From positions 413,783 to 477,782 of the forward strand of contig NZ_JACXAA010000005.1 in NCBI RefSeq assembly GCF_014699035.1: DNA of 64,000 nt. The letters are read 5' to 3'. Below the pieces are notes generated by a model. That model worked only from the letters and a program-made list of their open reading frames with translations, searched no databases and had not been told where the DNA came from. Of the stretch, positions 1 to 8,311 are shown piece by piece; within the stretch, counting starts at the first letter, position 1, and each line of letters starts with the position of its first letter. The position numbers were made by a program, and so were the translations under genes. The stretch comes from Spirosoma validum (lineage in GTDB: Bacteria; Bacteroidota; Bacteroidia; Cytophagales; Spirosomataceae).

Positions 1-205
1 GTACTCTCTCCTTAATCGTTGTCCGGCTCCAGGCTGGGAATGCGGCTTTGGCTGCCTTCACGGCTGTGTCCAAATCCGTAGCTGTCGACAATGGAACCGT
101 TGACAGATGCGTACCATCTACAGGCGAGATGACATCCAGTGTCTGGTCAGTTGCCGCGTCGACAAACTGTCCATTTATGTAATTCTGAATGGGGGTATAT
201 TTCAT
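1..205 (-). CDS. Methylmalonate-semialdehyde dehydrogenase (CoA-acylating), 5' end only
   Basis: Reading leftwards from the ATG at 205 gives about 68 residues before the window edge, beginning MKYTPIQNYINGQFVDAATD and continuing through a segment rich in Ala and Val with the motif AFPAW. This is the N-terminus of the aldehyde dehydrogenase superfamily, and the NYINGQFV opening followed by the P-x-D-G turn is typical of methylmalonate-semialdehyde dehydrogenase (MmsA/IolA). That enzyme converts methylmalonate or malonate semialdehyde to propionyl- or acetyl-CoA in valine, pyrimidine or inositol breakdown. The catalytic Cys and NAD-binding core lie outside the window, so the substrate cannot be confirmed. 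It diverges from an Lrp-type regulator, a common layout for a self-regulated catabolic gene. Another aldehyde dehydrogenase subfamily remains possible. Confidence 0.75.
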   Translation of the reverse strand, partial: MKYTPIQNYINGQFVDAATDQTLDVISPVDGTHLSTVPLSTATDLDTAVKAAKAAFPAWSRTTIKERV

Positions 206-220
206 AGTTTTGTTGTACAC

Positions 221-235
221 CTGCATTTTTTGCAG
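221..235. promoter_or_regulatory. Candidate operator: perfect 5-bp-arm palindrome in divergent promoter
   Basis: CTGCATTTTTTGCAG is a perfect inverted repeat (CTGCA, 5-nt T spacer, TGCAG). It lies in the 108-bp gap between the divergent dehydrogenase and Lrp-type genes. Lrp/AsnC proteins bind AT-rich dyads of about this size, so it may be the operator. The short length makes chance occurrence possible. Confidence 0.3.
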
Positions 236-313
236 AAACTGAGCATGCAAACTAAAAATAATTTACAGTTAAGTCAACTTTTAACAATATTTTTACCAAG
301 CAAAACCACGAGA

Positions 314-784
314 ATGGAACGAAATCACAGTACGCTGGACGATCTGGACTTTGCCATTTTATCCTGCCTACAGAAAGACGGGCGCATGTCATTTACGGAA
401 ATTGCCGACCAATTGAACGTATCCGTCGGTACAGCCCGAACCCGGCTCAATCGCTTAATCGAAGAAGGCGTCATTAATATCATAGGCCGGGTTGATCCGG
501 AAAAAGTAGGCTTCCAGGCCTATGCACACGTAGCGGTATACGTCCGGCCCGCTACGTTGAAAGAGCGTATTGCTGAGGAAATTTCAAAGATGCCGGAAGT
601 GAGCTTTCTGGCGAGCACATCGGGGGAATACGACCTGGAAGTGGACGTAATGTGCCAGACAAACAATCATTTAGTCGAGTTTATCAACGAAATCTCAAAG
701 CTCGAGGGGATATATCAGACCAAAACAACGCTGTATTTCAAAGTCTACAAATACGCCCAGCCGGATTTGAATTTATTGAAATGA
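314..784 (+). CDS. Lrp/AsnC family transcriptional regulator
   Basis: A 156-residue protein beginning MERNHSTLDDLDFAILSCLQ. Residues of about 8-65 form the AsnC-type winged helix-turn-helix (LDDLDFAILSCLQKDGR, then SVGTARTRLNRLIEEGVI). Residues 70-150 form the RAM/Lrp ligand-binding domain (VGFQAYAHVAV, then STSGEYDLEVDV). The length is normal for the family. An upstream in-frame start at 107 would add 69 residues unlike any Lrp N-terminus and would run into the divergent gene, so the ATG at 314 is preferred. Divergence from the dehydrogenase gene suggests that it senses an amino acid or related metabolite and controls that gene. The ligand is not predictable from sequence. Confidence 0.9.
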   Translation: MERNHSTLDDLDFAILSCLQKDGRMSFTEIADQLNVSVGTARTRLNRLIEEGVINIIGRVDPEKVGFQAYAHVAVYVRPATLKERIAEEISKMPEVSFLASTSGEYDLEVDVMCQTNNHLVEFINEISKLEGIYQTKTTLYFKVYKYAQPDLNLLK

Positions 785-831
785 GTGCTTACCTACAATA
801 TTCATTCCTATAAATATCGTCACCAGATTTA

Positions 832-1692
832 TTATGCGGTATTCCGTCGTTGTCGATACCAGCGACGGACAAGCCAGCTTATCCCGCCCCCCACAATGAG
901 AACTGGCAAAAAATAGAACAGGCCGATAAACACGGATCCTAACAGTCGAAAGCCGTCGCTAAAATTACTCCAGAGCTGCGAGAAGAATGGCTCTTCAGGC
1001 CGCAGGGCGGTCGCCGTCTGCTGGTAATACGTCAGACTAATGGTGCTGAGAGCTACGTTGTCTTTGAGCTGACGTAACTCAGCTTCCTGCACTTCGCGCT
1101 CCTCCCGAATCTGACCCAGTTGCTCCTCTATTTTCAACACATCTTCCACACTACGAGCCTGTTTCAGCAAGTTCAGGTAGGTTTCTTCTACGACTTTTTT
1201 GCTCCGTATGCGAGCTTCCACATCTACGTACTGTCGTGTGACATCATCAACCGTAATCGTTTTTATATCGGTATAAATCGATTCATTCACCACAGCCGTC
1301 AGTAAAGCGTCAAACTGATTGGCAGGCACCCGTATCGTCAGCGCATTTTCGATCGTGTTATCGGTTTTTGTTTCGTTTGAATTCGTAATCTGTCCCCCTT
1401 GCTGGTGAACAGCCTGCTCGATAGCCTGCCCTGATGCCTTAAAATCATCCACACGAATACGTACCCGCGCATTGCGGATAATTTTTTGATTAATAGCGGG
1501 CGTAGGCTGAACCGATTGTTCATTCCTCACCTTCTTACCTTGTTGTGGAGAAGACGTAGCGTCCTGGGTAAGTGCTGATGGCTGCAGTAAAGCCACATCT
1601 GCCATCGCGTGTTGATCAGTTTCACGGTTAGTGGGCTTTGACTGGCAGGCCATAACGACCAGCAACAGCCCAAGAGCTAAAAAATTATTCAT
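832..1692 (-). CDS. DUF4349 family lipoprotein
   Basis: A 286-residue protein starting at the ATG at 1692; the longer reading uses a TTG three codons upstream. The N-terminus is a lipoprotein signal with a lipobox ending VMAC, so Cys at about residue 16 is the likely lipidated residue. After a linker rich in Ser, Gln and Pro, residues of about 75-245 match DUF4349: NARVRIRVDDF, RVPANQFDALL, then a coiled coil around EEQLGQIREEREVQ. A single transmembrane helix lies near the C-terminus (about residues 250-275), followed by a basic tail WLVRRWYRQRRN. DUF4349 proteins are envelope proteins of unknown biochemical function. It converges with the Lrp-type gene. Confidence 0.8.
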   Translation of the reverse strand: MNNFLALGLLLVVMACQSKPTNRETDQHAMADVALLQPSALTQDATSSPQQGKKVRNEQSVQPTPAINQKIIRNARVRIRVDDFKASGQAIEQAVHQQGGQITNSNETKTDNTIENALTIRVPANQFDALLTAVVNESIYTDIKTITVDDVTRQYVDVEARIRSKKVVEETYLNLLKQARSVEDVLKIEEQLGQIREEREVQEAELRQLKDNVALSTISLTYYQQTATALRPEEPFFSQLWSNFSDGFRLLGSVFIGLFYFLPVLIVGGGISWLVRRWYRQRRNTA

Positions 1693-1800
1693 AGTGGTCA
1701 ATACGTTATTCCCTCCCTGTAAGATGCCTACCGATGATAATTTCCATATGAGGTCGTTTTAATTTTATTATTCGACAAAAACACGTCATATCACTTATTT

Positions 1801-1959
1801 TTAAGGATTTCGCGCATCGTAACCGAACTGTGAGCCATTAGCTGTTGTTATCCTTGTATAGCCGGTTGAGCGGCCCGACAATCCCCCCGTTTTATTGTAT
1901 CGTACATAACTTGTCTTGCACAAGTCAGTGCTTTTGCGTCTATATTTGGCCCGAGGCAT
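1801..1959 (-). CDS. Possible small basic protein, unknown
   Basis: A 52-codon reading frame begins MPRAKYRRKSTDLCKTSY and ends in a Gly/Thr/Tyr-rich stretch (SGRSTGYTRI, then GSQFGYDARNP). I do not recognise a family. The frame can extend to a TTG at 2055, but that would leave only 15 nt before topA; the ATG at 1959 leaves about 110 nt for divergent promoters. The alternation of small and aromatic residues and the absence of any overlapping gene make it plausible, but nothing proves that it is translated. Confidence 0.3.
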   Translation of the reverse strand: MPRAKYRRKSTDLCKTSYVRYNKTGGLSGRSTGYTRITTANGSQFGYDARNP

Positions 1960-2070
1960 ATAATCAGACCAGGAATGGCAAGCCCGTTTTTGTCCGGAAT
2001 ATACGCTCTGTCCATACAGATGCTTCGCAATAAAAGGCAGCGAAGATAGTTTCAATCTGAACCTCGAATT

Positions 2071-4773
2071 ATGTCAAAAAACTTAGTCATAGTGGAGTCG
2101 CCGGCGAAAGCGAAAACCATCGAAGGCTACCTCGGCAAGGACTTTACGGTGAAGTCTAGTTTTGGTCACGTACGCGATCTGCCCAAAGATGGGCTGGCTG
2201 TGGACGTAGCAAATGGATTTCGACCATCCTACGAAATTTCACCCGACAAAAAGAAGTTAGTCAGTGAATTAAAATCATTGGCGAAATCGGCCGATGAGGT
2301 TTGGCTGGCTACGGATGATGACCGCGAGGGCGAAGCTATTTCGTGGCATTTGAAGGAAGCTCTGGGCCTGCGGGACAACACCAAGCGAATCGTATTCCGC
2401 GAAATCACGAAGAATGCAATTCAGAACGCTATTTTATCTCCCCGCACCATCGACGTCGATTTAGTGAATGCTCAACAGGCCCGGCGTGTGCTGGACCGGC
2501 TGGTAGGTTATGAGCTATCGCCCGTACTTTGGCGCAAGATCAAAGGCGGCAGCACAGGCTTATCGGCTGGTCGGGTTCAATCCGTGGCGCTACGTCTTGT
2601 GGTTGAGCGCGAGCGGGAGATTGATAAACACTCGGCAAAATCGTCGTTTAAAGTTACGGCGCAGTTTATTGTCGATGGTAATAAAGTTCTTAATGCGGAA
2701 TTGCCTAAAAACTTCCCGACGTCCGGCGAGGCTCGAAAATTTCTGGAAGCTTGTATCGGTGCTACGTTCACCATCAAGAATTTAGAAGTCAAACCCGCCA
2801 AAAAGTCGCCCGCTCCACCCTTTACTACGTCGACACTGCAACAGGAATCGTCGCGCAAACTGGGTTATTCCGTGGATCGTACAATGCGGATTGCTCAGAA
2901 CCTGTACGAAGCCGGTAAGATTTCGTACATGCGGACCGACTCAACGAACCTCTCGCAGGAAGCCATTGATAAGGCCAAAACCGAAATCGAAACAGAGTTT
3001 GGTCCGAAATACGTACAGACCCGGCAATTTAAGACGAAGAATGAATCGGCTCAGGAGGCCCACGAAGCCATCCGTCCGACGAATTTCAACGACCGTAATG
3101 CCGGTGGCGACCGCGATCAGAAACGGCTATATGAACTAATCTGGAAACGGGCCATTGCCTCTCAAATGGCGGACGCTCAGCTCGAGCGGACGATTGTAAC
3201 GATCAGCATCCGGTTTGCGAACGGCGCGTCAGGAGCTACTGTTCAGCAGGATCTTAGTTTCGATGTATTCGGCGAAGATTTCGATCCGGCACAGAAAACA
3301 GCTTTTAATTCGCAGACTCCAGCCACGAACACTACGTTCCCGAATGAGCTGGTTGCGCAAGGCGAAGTCATTAAGTTCGACGGCTTTCTGCGGGTTTATC
3401 TCGAATCGAAAGATGACGAGGACGATGAAGACTCGAAAGGCATGTTGCCCCCGCTGAACATCGGACAAATTCTGAATCTTGGTCAGATGAAAGCGACGGA
3501 AAAGTTTACCCGTCCGCAACCCCGTTACGCGGAAGCCTCACTGGTGAAGAAACTGGAAGAAATGGGCATCGGTCGTCCGTCGACGTACGCGCCAACGATT
3601 TCAACCATTATCAACCGGGGCTACGTTACCAAGCAGGACAAACCCGGTCAGGAACGGAAGTACATAGAATATACACTCCAGAACAACAACATCAACGAAA
3701 CCAGCGGCAGAGAAACCTTTGGCTCCGAAAAAGCGAAGCTGTTCCCAACCAACACGGGTATCGTTGTCAATGATTTTCTGGTCGAATATTTCCCGGACAT
3801 TGTGGATTATAAATTCACGGCAACGGTGGAGAAAGATTTCGATGAAATTGCCGATGGCAAGATGAACTGGCAAACCATGCTGGAAGGCTTCTACGGCGAT
3901 TTCCACAAGAATATTGAAGAGATTCAGGGATCGTCGATCGTATCCTTCAAGACAGGTGCGCGGGAACTCGGTCTCGATCCACGTACCGGCAAGAAAGTGT
4001 CGGCCCGCTTGGGTAAATATGGTGCCTACGCGCAAATTGGTGAATCGACGGACGACGAAAAACCGCAATACGCCAACATGCGCGACGGACAGCTTATCGA
4101 AACCATTACGTTGCAGGATGCACTGGATTTGTTTTCGCTGCCCCGCGAAGTTGGTTTCTTTGAAGATAAAGCCATGACGATCGGAATCGGCAAATTCGGC
4201 CCCTACGTGAAGCATGACGACAAATACGTTTCGCTGACAAAGGAAGATGACCCCTACTCGATTGACGCGGATCGTGCCATTCAGCTCATTCAGCAGAAAC
4301 GGGCGGAGTCGGTTAGCGAATCGATAGGCGAGTACGAAGGGAAGCTTGTCACGACTGGAAAAGGGCGATTTGGTCCTTATGTTAAGTATGAGGATAAGTA
4401 CATTTCGATTCCACGAAACGAATCCCTGGCAGGGCTATCGCTCGACCGGGCCATCGAACTGATTCTGGCTAAACGTCAGGCCGAAGCGAATAAATACATT
4501 AAGGAATTCCCGGAGAATCCGGCTGTAAAGGTCGTGAATGGGCAATACGGACCGTATCTGGCGGTTGGCAAACGTAACGTCAAGATCCCGAAAGATGTTG
4601 ACCCCGCTACGTTAACCCTGGAAGATTGCCTGAAACTGGCTGGCGATGACCCGGCACCCGCAAAAAAAGCAGCTACCAGTAAAACAGCTGCGCCGTCTGC
4701 GAAAGCACCGGCAAAAGCGAAAGCGGCCGTCACGAAAAAACCGGTCGCGAAGAAAGCAGCCGCGAAAAAGTAA
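2071..4773 (+). CDS. topA: DNA topoisomerase I
   Basis: A 900-residue type IA topoisomerase that relaxes negative supercoils through a 5'-phosphotyrosine intermediate. The Toprim domain opens MSKNLVIVESPAKAKTIEGY (Glu9 catalytic), with the metal-binding acidic motif DDDREGE at residues 82-88. The active-site tyrosine is Tyr286 in ISYMRTDS. The core runs to about residue 600. It is followed not by four-cysteine zinc fingers but by repeated motifs of the type GKYGAYAQIG, GKFGPYVKH, GRFGPYVKY and GQYGPYLAVG. The last 40 or so residues are almost entirely Lys, Ala and Pro, like a histone H1 tail, which probably adds non-specific DNA binding. It has its own terminator and stands alone. Confidence 0.97.
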   Translation: MSKNLVIVESPAKAKTIEGYLGKDFTVKSSFGHVRDLPKDGLAVDVANGFRPSYEISPDKKKLVSELKSLAKSADEVWLATDDDREGEAISWHLKEALGLRDNTKRIVFREITKNAIQNAILSPRTIDVDLVNAQQARRVLDRLVGYELSPVLWRKIKGGSTGLSAGRVQSVALRLVVEREREIDKHSAKSSFKVTAQFIVDGNKVLNAELPKNFPTSGEARKFLEACIGATFTIKNLEVKPAKKSPAPPFTTSTLQQESSRKLGYSVDRTMRIAQNLYEAGKISYMRTDSTNLSQEAIDKAKTEIETEFGPKYVQTRQFKTKNESAQEAHEAIRPTNFNDRNAGGDRDQKRLYELIWKRAIASQMADAQLERTIVTISIRFANGASGATVQQDLSFDVFGEDFDPAQKTAFNSQTPATNTTFPNELVAQGEVIKFDGFLRVYLESKDDEDDEDSKGMLPPLNIGQILNLGQMKATEKFTRPQPRYAEASLVKKLEEMGIGRPSTYAPTISTIINRGYVTKQDKPGQERKYIEYTLQNNNINETSGRETFGSEKAKLFPTNTGIVVNDFLVEYFPDIVDYKFTATVEKDFDEIADGKMNWQTMLEGFYGDFHKNIEEIQGSSIVSFKTGARELGLDPRTGKKVSARLGKYGAYAQIGESTDDEKPQYANMRDGQLIETITLQDALDLFSLPREVGFFEDKAMTIGIGKFGPYVKHDDKYVSLTKEDDPYSIDADRAIQLIQQKRAESVSESIGEYEGKLVTTGKGRFGPYVKYEDKYISIPRNESLAGLSLDRAIELILAKRQAEANKYIKEFPENPAVKVVNGQYGPYLAVGKRNVKIPKDVDPATLTLEDCLKLAGDDPAPAKKAATSKTAAPSAKAPAKAKAAVTKKPVAKKAAAKK

Positions 4774-4779
4774 AAAGAG

Positions 4780-4812
4780 AATCCCGTTACTGATACGTAG
4801 CGGGATTTTTTA
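4780..4812 (+). terminator. Rho-independent terminator of topA
   Basis: An 11-bp stem (AATCCCGTTAC paired with GTAGCGGGATT, one wobble) with a 6-nt loop is followed by a T run. It begins 7 nt after the topA stop codon. Confidence 0.85.
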
Positions 4813-4828
4813 TTGATTGATTTATCAA

Positions 4829-4887
4829 CCGCAAAGAGCACAGAGGACTCTTGGCGACCTTCGCGATTATCTCTGCGTACTTTGCGC
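4829..4887. repeat. Imperfect inverted repeat, CGCAAAG/CAGAG type
   Basis: The left arm (4829-4845) reads CCGCAAAGAGCACAGAG. The right arm (4871-4887) has a reverse complement with the same CGCAAAG and GCAGAG blocks. A related palindrome lies at 41923-41969, so this looks like a dispersed intergenic repeat. Confidence 0.5.
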
Positions 4888-4965
4888 TGGGTTGCCGGAG
4901 CGGTTAAAATTATGGCGTTCATTAATCGAAAACCTTGTCAGTTTGTCTTTTGTAAGATTATCACC

Positions 4966-5000
4966 AAAAAGCCTTTCCAGTCGGGAAGGCTTTTGTTTTT
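4966..5000 (+). terminator. Orphan Rho-independent terminator
   Basis: AAAAGCCTTTCC and GGGAAGGCTTTT form a 12-bp stem with one mismatch, followed by GTTTTT. The topA terminator lies 150 nt upstream and no convincing gene lies between them. It could be a backup terminator or the end of a small RNA. It is followed by the hexosaminidase gene. Confidence 0.7.
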
Positions 5001-5063
5001 AAGAGCCTTTGGAAAATCATCGCTATTTTGCCGCTTAAACCATATGCTACGTTGTCATTCCGC

Positions 5064-7343
5064 ATGAAACATCTGCTTTTATTCTTTTTTCTTTCGTACA
5101 CGACATTTGCCCAGACTGAAAATCAATACAATCTCATTCCGTTTCCAGCCCGCTTTGTCGGACAGAACGGCCAGTTTACCCTTTCGGCAAGCACTCGCGT
5201 TGTTACGTCACCCGCTACGGATGCGAGCGTAAAAGCCGTAGCCCAAACGTTTGTGAACCAAGTCAAAGCCGCGAATGGATTAACGCTGCCTGTTGCTGGA
5301 ACAAGCCCAGCTTTAGCGAAAGGAGCGCATATTTTTCTGACGCTGAATAAGAAACTGAACCTCGGCGACGAAGGCTACAAACTAACTATAACGCCAACGC
5401 GCGTATTGGCCGAAGCTGCTACACCAAAAGGGTTGTTTTATGCCGCACAAACCATGCGGCAACTGTTGCCCGTTGGTCAGTCGGCAACGGCTACGATGCC
5501 TGCCTGTGCTATCACTGACAAACCTCGTTTTAGTTACCGGGGATTGCATCTCGACGTATCGCGGAATTTTATGCCTGTGTCGTTCGTCAAAAAATACATC
5601 GACTTACTGGCGATGCATAAACAAAATACCTTTCACTGGCACTTAACCGACGATCAGGGTTGGCGTATTGAAATCAAAAAATACCCGAAACTGACGCAGA
5701 TTGGCAGCAAACGGGCCGAAACGGTCGTTGGACAGTATTTTCAAAATTACCCGCAGCAATTTGATGGCAAGCCCGTCGGCGGATTTTATACGCAGGATGA
5801 GATTCGGGACGTAGTGCGCTACGCGCAAAGCCGGTTCGTCACGATTGTTCCTGAAATTGAAATGCCTGGTCACGCACTGGGAGCGTTGGCTGCTTATCCA
5901 GAATTAGGTTGCGAACCAACAAAAGCGTACCAGGTAGCCACGAAATGGGGCGTGTTCGATGACGTATTCTGCCCATCCGACAAAACTTTTGGCTTTTTGC
6001 AGGACGTACTGACGGAAGTAATGACCCTGTTTCCCGGAAAACTCATTCACATTGGGGGTGATGAGTGCCCGAAAACAGCCTGGAAAAACAGTGCGTTCTG
6101 CCAGGAGCTGATGAAGAAAAATAATCTCAAAGACGAGCACGAGCTACAGAGCTATTTTATTCGGCGCATCGAAAAATTCGTGACCAGTAAAGGGCGGGCT
6201 ATTATCGGCTGGGACGAAATTCTGGAAGGTGGTCTGGCGCCGAACGCCACCGTCATGAGCTGGCGCGGAACAGAAGGCGGTATTGCTGCGGCCAAACAGA
6301 AACACAACGTTGTGATGACGCCTACCGGAACCTGCTACATGGATTATTACCAGGGCAATCCGGCTACCGAACCGCTGGCGATTGGTGGTTATCTGCCGCT
6401 CGATCAGGTGTATGCCTATGAACCCATGCCAACGGAGCTAACACCCGCCGAGCAGAAATACGTGTTGGGCGTTCAGGGTAATATCTGGACGGAATATACA
6501 CCCACGCCCGAAGCAGTTGAATACATGGTTTATCCACGCGCCATTGCCATTGCTGAATTGGGTTGGATGCAGGCGGGTCCGCATAATTTCGAGGACTTTG
6601 CTCAACGTCTCAAAAATCACCTGCCCCGACTTAGTGGGGTCAACTACGCCAAACGGCTTTTTGACATTACAGCTACGACTCAGGGCAACGAGCAGGGACA
6701 GTTGCAAGTGGTTCTGAAAAAACTCGATTCCGATAGCCGGATTTTCTATACGCTCAACGGCAAGGAGCCAAACGAACGTAGCACCGAATACATTGGCCCA
6801 TTTACGTTAACCAAAACCACCACAGTTAAAGCCATGACATCTGCTGGTGGTCGTTTGCAACAAACGTTCACGCTACACAAAGGCAAGAATAAGCCCTATA
6901 CGTATGCCATTCCGCTCGAAAACAAAAGCGACCAGACAACGAAAAAACTGACCGATGGTATCCGGGGCGAAACACCACGTGATCGTCGCCAGTGGGCCAA
7001 TTTCTTCGGCGATATGGACGTAACGGTTGATCTTGGCGACGTAACGAGCGTTACGAAAGTGTCATTGAATTTTCTGAAAGTTATTTTAGAGAAGAACTTC
7101 CCCCCTACCTCCGTTGAGATTGCTTTATCAAAGGACGGAACGGATTTCAAAGAAGCTATTGCTCAGCCCATTACGTATGAGTTGAACGGCCCGTGGGACA
7201 TTCTGCCCGTCGTGGCTGATTTCAAGACCGCTCGCGCCCGTTACGTTCGGATTCGTGCCAAAAACATAGGTGTGTGCCCCGCCGGACACCCGAATGCGGG
7301 CGAAAAAACCTGGTTCGCCACAGATGAAATTGTGGTAGAATAA
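5064..7343 (+). CDS. Secreted beta-N-acetylhexosaminidase, GH20
   Basis: A 759-residue exo-hexosaminidase that removes terminal GlcNAc or GalNAc from chitin fragments or glycans. The start at 5064 gives a clean signal peptide (MKHLLLFFFLSYTTFAQ); an upstream in-frame start at 5028 does not. Residues of about 20-140 are the GH20b domain. The catalytic barrel follows, with FHWHLTDDQGWRIEIKKYP and the catalytic pair Asp333-Glu334 in HIGGDECPKTAW. Residues of about 550-615 resemble the chitobiase C-terminal domain (FYTLNGKEPNERS). The C-terminus resembles an F5/8 discoidin carbohydrate-binding domain, giving a domain order that is common in Bacteroidota. It probably works in the periplasm or at the cell surface. 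No SusC/SusD pair is nearby. Confidence 0.93.
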   Translation: MKHLLLFFFLSYTTFAQTENQYNLIPFPARFVGQNGQFTLSASTRVVTSPATDASVKAVAQTFVNQVKAANGLTLPVAGTSPALAKGAHIFLTLNKKLNLGDEGYKLTITPTRVLAEAATPKGLFYAAQTMRQLLPVGQSATATMPACAITDKPRFSYRGLHLDVSRNFMPVSFVKKYIDLLAMHKQNTFHWHLTDDQGWRIEIKKYPKLTQIGSKRAETVVGQYFQNYPQQFDGKPVGGFYTQDEIRDVVRYAQSRFVTIVPEIEMPGHALGALAAYPELGCEPTKAYQVATKWGVFDDVFCPSDKTFGFLQDVLTEVMTLFPGKLIHIGGDECPKTAWKNSAFCQELMKKNNLKDEHELQSYFIRRIEKFVTSKGRAIIGWDEILEGGLAPNATVMSWRGTEGGIAAAKQKHNVVMTPTGTCYMDYYQGNPATEPLAIGGYLPLDQVYAYEPMPTELTPAEQKYVLGVQGNIWTEYTPTPEAVEYMVYPRAIAIAELGWMQAGPHNFEDFAQRLKNHLPRLSGVNYAKRLFDITATTQGNEQGQLQVVLKKLDSDSRIFYTLNGKEPNERSTEYIGPFTLTKTTTVKAMTSAGGRLQQTFTLHKGKNKPYTYAIPLENKSDQTTKKLTDGIRGETPRDRRQWANFFGDMDVTVDLGDVTSVTKVSLNFLKVILEKNFPPTSVEIALSKDGTDFKEAIAQPITYELNGPWDILPVVADFKTARARYVRIRAKNIGVCPAGHPNAGEKTWFATDEIVVE

Positions 7344-7440
7344 AAGGTAGCCTGGACTTTAGTCCGGGTAGCCGTAGGCTAATTTGTAACTATAATCTTT
7401 TAGCCTATGGCTACCCGGACTAAAGTCCAGGCTACCTTTT
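7342..7440. repeat. Long inverted repeat, 40-nt arms
   Basis: Arms 7342-7381 and 7401-7440 are complementary at 39 of 40 positions around a 19-nt spacer. The left arm starts within the hexosaminidase stop codon. Each arm contains a smaller palindrome (GGACTTTAGTCC). The structure fills most of the gap to the sirtuin gene. No transposase or target duplication is visible. Confidence 0.9.
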
Positions 7441-7468
7441 CACCACTGAATTTCGTATCTTGTCTATT

Positions 7469-8161
7469 ATGCAGACACGCAAAAAAATCGTTGTTCTTTC
7501 AGGCGCAGGGATCAGTGCTGAAAGTGGAATTCCCACCTTCCGGGCGTCGGATGGGTTATGGGAAAATCACCGCATCGAAGACGTAGCAACGCCCGAAGCC
7601 TGGATACGGAATCCAGCTTTGGTGCAGGATTTTTACAACCAGCGCCGGGAACAGGCACTGAGCGTTCAGCCCAACGCAGGACACTTTGCCCTTGTGAAAC
7701 TGGAGGAGAAATACGACGTAACGGTCATTACGCAGAACGTCGATAATCTCCACGAAAAAGCGGGCTCCTCAAACGTGATTCACCTACACGGCGAGTTGTT
7801 TAAATCACGTAGCACTAAAGACCCGGACTTAGTTTATGACATCGAAGGCTGGGAACTGAAGGCGGGTGATTTCTGCGAAAAAGGCTCCCAATTACGGCCG
7901 CACATTGTCTGGTTTGGCGAAGCCGTACCTATGATGGACCTAGCGCTGGAAATTACCAACGAAGCCGATATTTTTATCGTCGTTGGTACGTCGCTAAATG
8001 TATATCCAGCTGCGGGTTTGGTCTATGCTGTTCAAAAGGGCATTCCAATCTACGTCGTAGACCCGAATATCCCTTCCATGCACAAACGGCCCAATGTTAC
8101 GTTCATCGCCGAACCCGCTACGGTTGGCTTAACGCAATTAGCGGAAGAGTTACTGCATTGA
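7469..8161 (+). CDS. cobB: NAD-dependent protein deacylase (sirtuin)
   Basis: A 230-residue Sir2-family enzyme that removes acyl groups from lysines using NAD. The motifs are GAGISAESGIPTFR (12-25), QNVDNLHEKAG and HLHGELF with the catalytic His, then the late GTSLNVYPA nucleotide-binding motif. Tyr56 and Arg59 in FYNQRR match the Tyr-x-x-Arg pair of class III sirtuins that prefer succinyl or malonyl lysine. The four zinc cysteines of classical sirtuins are missing: the region reads CEKGSQLRPHIVWFGE, with a single Cys. I believe this zinc-less form is usual in Bacteroidota. The ATG at 7469 is chosen over an upstream TTG at 7460. Long palindromes lie on both sides. Confidence 0.92.
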   Translation: MQTRKKIVVLSGAGISAESGIPTFRASDGLWENHRIEDVATPEAWIRNPALVQDFYNQRREQALSVQPNAGHFALVKLEEKYDVTVITQNVDNLHEKAGSSNVIHLHGELFKSRSTKDPDLVYDIEGWELKAGDFCEKGSQLRPHIVWFGEAVPMMDLALEITNEADIFIVVGTSLNVYPAAGLVYAVQKGIPIYVVDPNIPSMHKRPNVTFIAEPATVGLTQLAEELLH

Positions 8162-8167
8162 CGAAAG

Positions 8168-8283
8168 AAAATAGAACCGCACCGGCGGACCGGCAGATTT
8201 TTATGATCAATCTGATTTAAATGATCTTCGAAAATCATAAGCTATCATAAAAATCTGCCGGTCCGCCGGTGCGGTTCTATTTT
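8168..8283. repeat. Long perfect inverted repeat, 40-nt arms
   Basis: Arms 8168-8207 and 8244-8283 are perfectly complementary around a 36-nt spacer. They carry a GC-rich core (ACCGGCGGACCGGC) and AT-rich ends. The element begins 7 nt after the sirtuin stop codon and ends about 30 nt before the DUF1801 gene. Its arm sequence is unrelated to the palindrome at 7342-7440. Confidence 0.92.
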
Positions 8284-8311
8284 TCAGCCATTACCCTAAA
8301 CCTAAATCCAC

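Noticed and set aside
107..313. N-terminal extension of the Lrp-type regulator by 69 residues
   Set aside because: The extension is unlike any Lrp N-terminus, overlaps the divergent dehydrogenase gene and would leave no promoter region. The ATG at 314 fits the family.
3601..4215. 204-codon open frame antisense to topA
   Set aside because: It lies opposite a highly conserved gene and has no recognisable domain; its composition mirrors topA codons.
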